Assembly (NCBI GenBank): GCA_965659285.1
Contig: CBFHWB010000001.1
Span: 1 to 64,000 of the forward strand
Source of the DNA: UBA8108 sp965659285
GTDB lineage: Bacteria > Planctomycetota > UBA8108
Direction of reading: 5' to 3'
DNA: 64,000 nt
Notes under the pieces: generated by a model
Database searches by the model: none
Told to the model about the DNA's origin: nothing
Seen by the model: only the letters and a program-made list of their open reading frames with translations
Program-made: the position numbers and the translations under genes
Shown: positions 19,001-26,049 of the stretch, piece by piece
Position numbering within the stretch: the stretch's first letter is position 1
Layout of the letters: every line of letters begins with the position of its first letter

Positions 19001-21121
19001 CGCCGCTGCGGCGGCCGGGGAGCCAACGCTGGTATTGAAAAGGTAGGTCGCAAGCCCCAACACCTCGACGCTGTTCCGCAGGTTGAAATCCACCTCTTCA
19101 CTACCGCCCGATTCGTCATCGGCTGAGCCGAGAGGGCGAAGCATCTTGCCATTGGAATTAGTCAGGTCAAAGAAACGCGGCATCTTTGACGATTCCCGGA
19201 AATGCACCGGATCACGAATCCAACGCGTCAGGAAGCCCATGGAAACCTTATCTCCCAGATGCTTGAGATTGGGACCCACCTTGTTGAGCTTCCAGACCCG
19301 ATCATCCGAAGCCCCGGCGGCAACCTCGAAACCTTCGATCGTATGGCAGCCGAAGCAGCCATAGGTCCGAACCAGCTTCTTGCCCAGGTTGAGCCGCTCG
19401 GCTCCCTCAATTTCCCATTGGTCATTGTGACACTTGGTGCAGCTCGAACTGGTAAAACCGGTCGGGAGCATCGGATGCTCCTCGTAATGCTTCAGATGCC
19501 AGTGGTACTTATCCTCCCACTCTGCCCTCTGCTCTTCACCATCCGGAGTGTGCGCGACTATGGTGAACTCGATCGCATGGCCATCTCCGTAATGGCAGGT
19601 GGTGCAACCGGTGTCCTGGTAGGTGTGAGGGCTGGCCGCCGAAAGAAACAGGTCAAGACGGGGGTGGCTGGCATAAACCGAACCCCACTTTTCATCCTGG
19701 TACCCAACGAAGCGGGGATCCGGATCGTCGATGTTGATGTGGCAGGTCTTACATCGATGCACGCGGTCGACATCCATGAAGTTGAGCGGTTCCTTGAGCC
19801 CGGGAGTCACCACCTTATCGATCTTGTAGCTCGGAGCCATGAAATCAAGAAGCGGAGCGTTACGAACCGCGTTCCTCATGGACGAATCGATCAACTGGTA
19901 TTGCTTGAGGGCGCTGTTGACCGCGAGCAGGCTATTCTTCAAGCCCGTCTTCAGAACGGAATAATCGGTGGTGCCGCCGGCCACCGACGTCTCCTCCTTC
20001 AACGCCGCGTCGTAAGCAGTCTCTGCTGCCTTCGCCTCGTTCCCGGTCTTCTCCATCTTGAAGAGCTTATCGTTGAGAACCTTGACGGAGGTTTTATTGA
20101 ACTCTACGGAAAGCTCCCTGACCTTCGCGGCCGCTGACTCTGTAGGGCCATCAGCCAGCACATGTTTCTTACTTTCCTCAAAGTTGAACTTGGCGGCCTG
20201 GAAATCACCGCGATAGGCGCGCAGGGCGCGGTCAGCCTCGCTGGCCGCGAAGGCCGCGTTGTTTTTCTCCCGAAGCTTTTCTCTCAATTCGGAATTCTCG
20301 GCAACCTCTGCCTCGATCAGAACCTCCAATTTCTGGACATGGTCGACCAGCCTCAGATAATTCACATCTACCCCGGCTGCCTTTTTCGGCAGCTCGCGCT
20401 TAACCTTCGTCCCCGTGAGCTTGTCCAGAACGAGAGAGAATCCCTGGGCCAGGCTTTCAAGCTTTTCAAGCTCTCCTTCCCTGGCATTTTTCAGCGCCTC
20501 CTCGGACTCCTCGGCCTGCACATCCCTCCAATGGGCCTGGATATGCTTCCACTGGCGATCGTAATCCTGCCAGAAAACCGCCAGGGTGATCACCAGCAGC
20601 GCGGCGCTCGAGATTGCGAAGGCGACATTCAGGGCTGACACGCGATAGAGGGTGGTCTCGCTATCGGGTTCGGTAAAGATACTCTGGGAGAGCTCCCGGA
20701 AGCCTTCTCCCTCGACCAGCGAATCGACGGTCGTTACGGACTCCTTGAGAGGATCTTCCTCTGGCAACTCAGGCAATTCGGGGCCGGTGGCCTCCTCAGC
20801 CGGAGCCTCTGCGGGAGCTTCCTTGCTGGCCGTAACGACCTCGGCCGGAGCCTCTGCCTCGGCCGGAGCCTCTGCGGGCGCCTCTGACGCCGCCACCTCC
20901 GGCGCCGGCGCAGCGGCGGCGCCCGAGCCAAGGTAGCCGCGGGTTGGCGACCAGTACTGGTCGCCTCCGCCCCCGGCGGCAGGAGCGGGAGCCGCTGCAG
21001 CCGGAGTCTCCTGGGCGGGAGGATCCGCGGCTCCAGCATCAACCGGAGTAGAAGCCGGCTGGGCTCCACTGTCGTCCAGGTAACCTCTTGTAGGACACCA
21101 GGGTCCTCTGTCATTCGGCAT
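16034..21121 (-). CDS. Giant membrane-anchored octahaem c-type cytochrome of bc complex operon
   Basis: 1695 residues. Residues 1-160 are Ala/Pro/Glu-rich and contain two copies of W-x-PTRGYL (8-15 and 57-64). One membrane helix lies at about 165-184, then a long alpha-helical, probably coiled-coil region (about 195-425). Eight haem c sites follow: 457-461, 506-510, 561-565, 589-593, 724-728, 1010-1014, 1181-1185 and 1521-1525. Mono-haem domains have downstream Met-Pro axial motifs (MPRFF 647, MPRFR 882, MPSFN 1462, MPNYF 1638). No homologous single protein comes to mind; by position after cytochrome b and subunit IV it should replace cytochrome c1 and tether the electron wire to the oxidase. 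Haems face the periplasm if the N-terminus is cytoplasmic. Stop is TAG. Confidence 0.88.
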   Translation of the reverse strand: MPNDRGPWCPTRGYLDDSGAQPASTPVDAGAADPPAQETPAAAAPAPAAGGGGDQYWSPTRGYLGSGAAAAPAPEVAASEAPAEAPAEAEAPAEVVTASKEAPAEAPAEEATGPELPELPEEDPLKESVTTVDSLVEGEGFRELSQSIFTEPDSETTLYRVSALNVAFAISSAALLVITLAVFWQDYDRQWKHIQAHWRDVQAEESEEALKNAREGELEKLESLAQGFSLVLDKLTGTKVKRELPKKAAGVDVNYLRLVDHVQKLEVLIEAEVAENSELREKLREKNNAAFAASEADRALRAYRGDFQAAKFNFEESKKHVLADGPTESAAAKVRELSVEFNKTSVKVLNDKLFKMEKTGNEAKAAETAYDAALKEETSVAGGTTDYSVLKTGLKNSLLAVNSALKQYQLIDSSMRNAVRNAPLLDFMAPSYKIDKVVTPGLKEPLNFMDVDRVHRCKTCHINIDDPDPRFVGYQDEKWGSVYASHPRLDLFLSAASPHTYQDTGCTTCHYGDGHAIEFTIVAHTPDGEEQRAEWEDKYHWHLKHYEEHPMLPTGFTSSSCTKCHNDQWEIEGAERLNLGKKLVRTYGCFGCHTIEGFEVAAGASDDRVWKLNKVGPNLKHLGDKVSMGFLTRWIRDPVHFRESSKMPRFFDLTNSNGKMLRPLGSADDESGGSEEVDFNLRNSVEVLGLATYLFNTSVGSPAAAAAPAGDPVRGRELVKTLGCMGCHSIKVESEGEYDEPLPALAAVLAALEQKAAQSAEGQPLLAAAYRESGTKLSDLYGWLKGLDVGSELEELYSKSKRAIEESMALEESLEIEESALESVGQLADAVYNRWIHNTFGPDLSPLARKFDLATELGRKKAVNWLSSWILNPQAHDPETIMPRFRLAPGQDPAGEQKVADMVSYLLTLDYNDVDLAAHPSASPATLGESQKKDRDEGWESGLVTTNAAEIESDPAKKKILDDIATYYLGAVHGTSRAATLLKGGDASKPMSTSEKLNLVGHRLVRRYGCFGCHNGIRDEDPDPGVPSSDRVAYFDGAQPIGAELNKWGDKGSDRLDFGQWGHQEDGSEAIPHQRHEWAKAKLSDTRRFDVLPRRVTVGRTSSGEPVYDYKVTKQLAHKGADELLKMPLFPFHDKPEQVEAVVAYVISLVADPVDPGRKKHLSEREKILEGGSRLVQKLNCSGCHRLGATTSYVSVDDLPNPNALGDESGRSNVMQAETWLAKSYRLAARPAGPQGSNLGIELPAGFPLGQQVGQFSSGDANTDATLPQVFTPNEDPMSVVDVARRHFYPLPGFVQDVARVIDSMYNEEEPADTLANRGIYDFVRKRLADPAGLISRMRKSYEDESSALGQFLVAMLETPYDIDLDSLPDGLGVRKDELEGLATQYYSALGGVLSESPVSERKLAVKGYGEGGVRFYFGTELTDRFKAPPPLLRQGERVKSDWFFHFLQDVRPIRPWLKVRMPSFNLTQAEARLIVQWFKAVSEVPYGEELFAEDRFEKEQALKGQLLCGKGTAEVKGKQCSQCHPRGAELPTLPILAQGAGTVAPAEVPLSAPGDSHFLVWKDSDGKILLRGGFATLDAVQTAGGELGGKASAWAAGKPWDKSSWGPDLNAAAGRLRAQWTRDWLYFPPDFMPGTKMPNYFQERKKYTGNPASEIDAKDLADVNALLQYLRHMNDEKMATAPREESQEEAGGGN

Positions 21122-21144
21122 CGATACTTGCCTGTGGTTTCAAT

Positions 21145-22251
21145 TCAAATGTTAAAAAAGTATTCGGGAATCGCGACGATGTATTTCAGGTTGACCGTCC
21201 AGCGAAGAACCATCTTCAGGGGCAGAGCTGCCATGCAGAGCAGGAAAAAGACCATCGTCTGGTAGCGTATAAAGCCCAGGTCCCTGTACATCTTGCGGAA
21301 CACCAGGTTAGCCAATAGCGGCGGCAGGACCGCGAAGTAGGCGATGACTGTCAGGAAGCCCGGCAGCTCACGCAGAAGGATGTTGGACGGCAGAGCCCTT
21401 CCAAGCCACTCGAGATAAACATACTCGGCCAGGTTCACATTGTTGAGGGATTCGACCTTGTGGGGGTCCCAATAGGCATAGGGTCCAAAGAAATTCCAAT
21501 TGGGTCCTCGCAGGAAAGTTCCAAGGATGATCAGGGTCACCCAGAGAACGATAAAGCCAAACAGGAAGGTCGAGATAGCGAAGCGGCGCTCCTTAAAAGT
21601 GTAGTAGCCGTTGCCCTTCGGATTCATGTCAATATAGGGAATCGCCATCAGGCCATTGATGATGAAGGTCGGAAAGACAACCCCGGCCAACCAGGGATCG
21701 TAATAAACCAGCATCTCCTGCAAGCCCAGGAAGTACCAGGGCGCCTTGGATGGGTTGGGCGTCTTGACCAGGCTCGCCGGCTCCTCCAGGGGAGCCTTCA
21801 GATAGTAGGCCCAGACCAGCAGGAGTACGGTACAGAGAATCATCGCGAGAAACTCGGTGTAGACAAGGTCAGGCCAGCAATAAACCCGGCGGCTGGCCTC
21901 GCGATGCTCAAAAGTCGGCAATCCCTTGTCGATCAGACGGTCATTGATGACCATTTTTCTGAAAGCGACCCACAGCAGAAAAGCCAGAGAGAAGAACAGG
22001 ATCGTGATCGGCACGTTATCCGGTTTACCGACGATGAGCTTGAAATTCTCATCTGTGAGGCTCCAGAAATAAAAGACGATTGCGAAAGCGAAGAAACCGC
22101 CTATGAACCACCCCCGGGTCCAGAAAGACCTGAACTGGATCATGGCCCAGAACCCGACCACGGAGAGGACGAAATACATCGTCGGCTCGAGCAGGCCATC
22201 GATGAAGTTCTTGATGAACTCCGGCAGGTGTGGAACTAACAACGCCAACAT
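21145..22251 (-). CDS. Cytochrome b C-terminal domain / subunit IV-like protein of bc complex
   Basis: 368 residues, about eight hydrophobic helices. The segment PNPSKAPWYFLGLQEMLVYYDPW corresponds to the quinol-site loop that reads PEWY in most cytochromes b; here Glu is replaced and the motif is APWY. This matches the split b6f-like arrangement in which haem-binding cytochrome b and subunit IV are separate genes, but the protein is more than twice the usual length of subunit IV (about 160 residues), with extra helices on both sides of the core. It starts 23 bases before the octahaem cytochrome gene and follows the cytochrome b gene by 26 bases. Confidence 0.86.
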   Translation of the reverse strand: MLALLVPHLPEFIKNFIDGLLEPTMYFVLSVVGFWAMIQFRSFWTRGWFIGGFFAFAIVFYFWSLTDENFKLIVGKPDNVPITILFFSLAFLLWVAFRKMVINDRLIDKGLPTFEHREASRRVYCWPDLVYTEFLAMILCTVLLLVWAYYLKAPLEEPASLVKTPNPSKAPWYFLGLQEMLVYYDPWLAGVVFPTFIINGLMAIPYIDMNPKGNGYYTFKERRFAISTFLFGFIVLWVTLIILGTFLRGPNWNFFGPYAYWDPHKVESLNNVNLAEYVYLEWLGRALPSNILLRELPGFLTVIAYFAVLPPLLANLVFRKMYRDLGFIRYQTMVFFLLCMAALPLKMVLRWTVNLKYIVAIPEYFFNI

Positions 22252-22277
22252 GTTGAAGATTCTTCTCTAATGAAAAA

Positions 22278-23051
22278 CTACATCGGGCCGGAAATGCCGC
22301 CATCCTTGCGGACCCGCCAGAAATGCACCGCTATCAACAGCCCGGCTCCAAGCGGAACCGCGATGCAATGAAGGACATAAAAACGCAGCAGGGTGGCAGC
22401 TCCGACCGTCTTGCTGCCAAGCAGGCCAAACCGAACATCACTTCCGGCGGTTACCAGTGAAACATCGCCAAGCTGGATAAAGGCTGCGCCGGGACCTTCG
22501 TGTCCCATGATCGGCGTCGCTCGCGCCATGTTGGTTCCAACCGTGATCGCCCAGATCGCCAGTTGATCCCACGGCAAGAGATAGCCTGTAAAGCTCAGCA
22601 GCAGGGTCAGCACCAGCAGGATCACTCCGACATTCCAGTTAAACTCACGCGGAGGCTTGTAGGAACCCGTAAGGAAGACCCGCAGCATATGCAGCCAGAC
22701 GGTGATGACCATGAGGTGAGCGCCCCACCTGTGCAACTCACGCATGATACCGATGGGAACATGATCCCTTAGCGCCTTGATATCGTTGTAGGCGTATTCC
22801 ACCACGGGCCTGTAGTAGAACATCAGCAATACACCGGTGATCGTCTCGACCAGGAAAAGGAAGAAGGTCAACCCTCCCATGCACCAGGTAAAGCTCATTC
22901 GAACCCCTGATTTACGCACCTTGATCGGGTGCAGGTGCAGGAAGACATTCGACAGCACCGCCAGGGCCTGGTCTCTCGGGTTGTCAGGATATTTATGCCG
23001 GAAGATCGACTTCCAGATCTGGCTATCCGTGATGAATTTCATGAGGCTCAT
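22278..23051 (-). CDS. Cytochrome b (b6-type, N-terminal haem-binding part) of bc complex
   Basis: 257 residues from the ATG at 23049-23051, which has GGAGGGG six bases upstream; the open frame extends 23 codons further but without a comparable site. Two His pairs bind the b haems: the first pair in ELHRWGAH...VWLH is 14 apart, the second in VLHCIAV...AVHFW is 15 apart. Fourteen residues between the second pair is the b6f/Heliobacteria-type spacing rather than the bc1 type. YLLPWDQLAIWA and PREFNWNVG are conserved cytochrome b segments. It forms the transmembrane electron path from quinol. The gene lies between the Rieske gene and the subunit IV gene. Confidence 0.93.
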   Translation of the reverse strand: MSLMKFITDSQIWKSIFRHKYPDNPRDQALAVLSNVFLHLHPIKVRKSGVRMSFTWCMGGLTFFLFLVETITGVLLMFYYRPVVEYAYNDIKALRDHVPIGIMRELHRWGAHLMVITVWLHMLRVFLTGSYKPPREFNWNVGVILLVLTLLLSFTGYLLPWDQLAIWAITVGTNMARATPIMGHEGPGAAFIQLGDVSLVTAGSDVRFGLLGSKTVGAATLLRFYVLHCIAVPLGAGLLIAVHFWRVRKDGGISGPM

Positions 23052-23145
23052 AACGCGCCCCTCCAATCCACCCGGTCTGAGGAAAAGCGGGTGAACCTGC
23101 AGAGGCTGTCGCCAACACAAGATCTGGTTGAACAGGTGTCCCTGG

Positions 23146-23664
23146 TCATACGCTGTACTCCATCTTCAGGAACGACTCCGGGTCATCCCACTGTCCCTTT
23201 TCCTGCTGGTATTTTTTTCCCTTGTCGATCTCGAGTTGCCCGTCAGCGGCGAGGCTGACCTTGAATCTCTCCAGCGGCCGCGGAGCCGGTCCCTCGAAGT
23301 TGATCCCGCTCGAATAGAAGCCGCTTCCATGGCATGGGCATTTGAACTTCTTCTCGGTCTCCAGCCAGTTCGGCGTGCAGCCCAGGTGGGTACAAACCGT
23401 CGAAAGAACGAAGAATCCATCCAGGGTTCTGACGATCCAGATTCCACGTGTCTTGTAGCGCTTGTCGACGACACCCTCGCTCGAAGCCGCGAAATCGGCC
23501 GGGTAGCCAACCTTGAATTTTGTAGCCGGCTCGAAGGTGTCATTGGGAAACAGGAAACGAACACACATACCGAGACCGGCAACGCTGGCAGCGGTGAAGA
23601 GAGCCCAGCCCGTGCTTACCGCGGCGAGGAAAGAACGCCTGCCCTTGTCGTTAGTCTCACTCAT
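23146..23664 (-). CDS. Rieske iron-sulfur protein of the first bc complex
   Basis: 172 residues. KGRRSFLAAVS at 7-17 is a twin-arginine type signal-anchor, followed by a hydrophobic helix. The [2Fe-2S] cluster ligands are complete: C91, H93 and C96 in CTHLGC, and C109, C111 and H112 in CPCHGSGF, so both disulfide cysteines and both histidines are present. It passes one electron from quinol to the c-haems. Its ATG overlaps the stop of the HEAT-repeat gene by four bases (23661-23664), which ties that protein to the complex. Confidence 0.95.
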   Translation of the reverse strand: MSETNDKGRRSFLAAVSTGWALFTAASVAGLGMCVRFLFPNDTFEPATKFKVGYPADFAASSEGVVDKRYKTRGIWIVRTLDGFFVLSTVCTHLGCTPNWLETEKKFKCPCHGSGFYSSGINFEGPAPRPLERFKVSLAADGQLEIDKGKKYQQEKGQWDDPESFLKMEYSV

Positions 23665-24743
23665 GTGTCTTTGTCATCCAATTGCTCAAGCAGTGTCAGA
23701 GCCTTGTCCTTCACCGCCAGGCTGCGGTCGGTTTTTTTCTCCAGGAGCACATCCCTGAATTCAGAGCCCCGGAGCCTGTAGAGGCCGTCGAGAGCCTGAC
23801 ACATCCAGCGTTCTTTCTGCTGAACAGTCAAGCCCCTATTGTGATCTCCCCGCACTCTGTCAAGAAAGTCCCAATCGAGGATTTTCTCGAGAATCGACGC
23901 GCCGGAATCATCGCCGAAATGCCGGGCCAGCCAGAAGGCCGTATTCCAGGATATTTCCTTGCGCTGGTCGTTCACCTGGCCCTTGAGCTTATCGAGAACG
24001 GCCCTGGCCTGGGGGTCATCGACGAGAGTTTTTTCAAGGTCGGGGCCATTACGAATCAAGATGTTCACCACGCCGCCGATGGCCAGGAACCGGCTCCCCC
24101 AGTCCCTGGGGCTCCCCGTCACCTCGACCTCGTCGAGCAGGGCGGGGATCGCCTTGCGATCACCTGACCAGGCTAACCCGGCGATCGTAGCCTGCCTGAG
24201 TTCGGCTGATATATTCTGCTGCGCGAGTTGCCCGAGAAGAAAGGGGACGGCCTGCTGAGGCTGACCGGATCGCCCAAGGGCCACGACCAGGAACATCCTG
24301 AGCTGATCCTCACCGGAAGAGGCGTTCTCAACCAGTTGGAGGAGTTGGCTTGTCTCCTCCGGTCCCAGGTAGGGCTCTTCGCCTGTTGCCTGCTTCGCGA
24401 CCAGTTGGTCTGCCAACGCCTTGGCATCCTGCAAACGCGAATGTCCACCGCCAGCCTGGATATCCCTGAGCAGGTCGGCCACGCTGCGGGTGTCCTTGGC
24501 GATCGCTCCAAAGAAAACCCAGACGAGCACCAGGACGATCACGATGAGAAAAGGGATACCGAACAGCTGCGGGAAGAGCTCGAGAAACGTCCTGCCGCCC
24601 TTGCGCGGCGGTACGGATACGACACGAACATCCTCTCTGGCCAGATCGCTTTCGCTGCCTGCGGCTGGCTGTTGCTTCCCCTCCTGGGGGTCCATCCCTC
24701 CAGGGCTGGAGGATAGTTCAGAATCTCCGGCGACCCCCGTCAC
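23661..24743 (-). CDS. HEAT-repeat membrane protein, first gene of the bc operon
   Basis: About 360 residues. The frame is open up to 24836, but the promoter at 24837-24864 excludes that start. I use the GTG at 24741-24743, which has GGAG eight bases upstream; the ATG at 24693-24695 is an alternative. A hydrophilic head is followed by one membrane helix (FGIPFLIVIVLVLVWVFFGA) and then helical HEAT/PBS-type repeats (LVVALGRSGQPQQAVPFLLG, IAGLAWSGDRKAIPALLDEV and others). It contains no cofactor motif. Translational overlap with the Rieske gene suggests a structural or assembly subunit of the complex. Such a partner is not part of textbook bc1 or b6f complexes. Confidence 0.8.
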   Translation of the reverse strand: MTGVAGDSELSSSPGGMDPQEGKQQPAAGSESDLAREDVRVVSVPPRKGGRTFLELFPQLFGIPFLIVIVLVLVWVFFGAIAKDTRSVADLLRDIQAGGGHSRLQDAKALADQLVAKQATGEEPYLGPEETSQLLQLVENASSGEDQLRMFLVVALGRSGQPQQAVPFLLGQLAQQNISAELRQATIAGLAWSGDRKAIPALLDEVEVTGSPRDWGSRFLAIGGVVNILIRNGPDLEKTLVDDPQARAVLDKLKGQVNDQRKEISWNTAFWLARHFGDDSGASILEKILDWDFLDRVRGDHNRGLTVQQKERWMCQALDGLYRLRGSEFRDVLLEKKTDRSLAVKDKALTLLEQLDDKDT

Positions 24744-24805
24744 GACCTTCACTCCATCGGAACTGAAATAAAAACGGAAAATCCTGCACTTAAAGGGGTT
24801 GCAGA

Positions 24806-24828
24806 CTTCCGTGAACTGTTTCACGAAG
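24806..24828. repeat. Imperfect inverted repeat at the 5' end of the bc operon transcript
   Basis: CTTCCGTGAA and TTCACGAAG flank a 4-base CTGT spacer; the arms match except for one extra C. It starts just downstream of the predicted transcription start (about 24830 on the minus strand), so it can be an operator half-site pair or an mRNA 5' hairpin. Nothing identifies a binding protein. Confidence 0.55.
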
Positions 24829-24836
24829 ACTGACAA

Positions 24837-24864
24837 ATTATAGTTACTGCCGTTGAGCAGTCAA
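24837..24864 (-). promoter_or_regulatory. Near-consensus sigma-70 promoter for the bc complex operon
   Basis: On the minus strand TTGACT (24859-24864) and a perfect TATAAT (24837-24842) are 16 bases apart. It lies in the 200-bp gap between the unknown gene at 24898 and the HEAT-repeat gene, pointing into the bc operon. The match (11 of 12 positions) is the best in the window along with the trp promoter. Confidence 0.8.
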
Positions 24865-24897
24865 ACGGATTTAAACAGAGACTCCCGACGACATCAA

Positions 24898-25806
24898 CTA
24901 CCGGCAGGTCGATTTAAGTTCCTCTAAAGAGCGGCCCAGGGACCCCCTCTCACGGCTCTTGAGAAGGCTTCCAATGTGGGCGATCGGGCTGAAGGCGACG
25001 CTGTCGGTTCCATCTGATTTTTCCGCGCGCGTAAAAACCACCGCTGGCCATGGCTGGAACTGGGGAAGAGGCAGCCAGGAGCTTGCAAGCTCCACCTGGC
25101 CTCGAACGATCTCCCCGAACAGGCAGCCTAACAGGATCATAGAATTGAGCGGTTCAGCCGCCGGCTGCCCCTCGCGCTCAAGGGTGTCACAGACCGCCCT
25201 CTCGAGCGCATCCGGCGACTCCGTGGCCAGCAGGCTCACCTTCGTCCCAAGAACGGAATGCACCAGATGCATTCCGGCCGCGCCCATCTGCTGGCAATTT
25301 TCGGGGCGAATATCCTCCCCGAACCGGGCAACAAGACAGGCTCGTGCCTCGAATTCCCCGAAGACCGTGTCCCCTCCGATGAGCAGCAAGACCGAAGGAA
25401 CCTCTTCAGCGGAGAAAAAACTCAATCGGACATTTCTTCCGCGAGGATAAGGATTGAGCCGCAAGCCGACCAGTATGTTCAATACGTTCAGCGTCTCGTT
25501 CTCCTCCCAGGAGCCGATGCTGACGACACTGATGAGCACCTCCCCATCAACCCTGGATTCGTAGAACCTGCAGAGATCCGCGCAGGGAAGCCTGGAGTTG
25601 ATATCCCGGATGCTGGCAAACCCGAGGTCCGCATCTTCAAAAACGGCGCACACCTTCTCTTCGGCTTCTTCAATCCCACATCCCGGAGCAATCTCGACAG
25701 CTGGAATATTATTAAACGGCAAAGAAGGCTCTCCGGTCCAAGCCATGCAAGCAACCCTGCGAGGACCCATTGACAGGAACAGACTGTTTTCTTCAGCTAC
25801 GACCAT
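24898..25806 (-). CDS. Protein of unknown function
   Basis: 302 residues, soluble, without signal peptide or membrane helix. Acidic N-terminal part (CGIEEAEEKVCAVFEDADLG), a central hydrophobic strand pattern (SVLLLIGGDTVFGEF) and eight cysteines without a spaced metal-binding pattern. I do not recognise the family. A promoter-like gap separates its TAG stop from the bc operon, so it is probably an independent unit divergent from the aminotransferase gene; the spacer 25807-26049 shows no clear promoter. Codon use looks like that of its neighbours, so I regard it as a real gene. Confidence 0.6.
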   Translation of the reverse strand: MVVAEENSLFLSMGPRRVACMAWTGEPSLPFNNIPAVEIAPGCGIEEAEEKVCAVFEDADLGFASIRDINSRLPCADLCRFYESRVDGEVLISVVSIGSWEENETLNVLNILVGLRLNPYPRGRNVRLSFFSAEEVPSVLLLIGGDTVFGEFEARACLVARFGEDIRPENCQQMGAAGMHLVHSVLGTKVSLLATESPDALERAVCDTLEREGQPAAEPLNSMILLGCLFGEIVRGQVELASSWLPLPQFQPWPAVVFTRAEKSDGTDSVAFSPIAHIGSLLKSRERGSLGRSLEELKSTCR

Positions 25807-26049
25807 TTATGGCAGCATCAGCAACAGCCTGCCATAGAAATCCCCTTTCCCCGGGCGTTCCCCGGCCGGTGACTTCAGGATAAAAACCGCCGAGAGTGAC
25901 GATTTGTTCCGAAAAGGTGGAGTATTCAAAAGAAAGTTAGCCCCATCTGGCGAAAAGAGAATAGGGAATCCGCCCGCATCTGTATGATCGGGACTACGGA
26001 AAATTTAAATTCCAGCCCGTTCTGCAGTCCAGTTGCCTGCCAGAGACCT

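Noticed and set aside
24744..24836. HEAT-repeat gene starting at 24836
   Set aside because: This start would be upstream of the predicted transcription start, at the -10 element itself.
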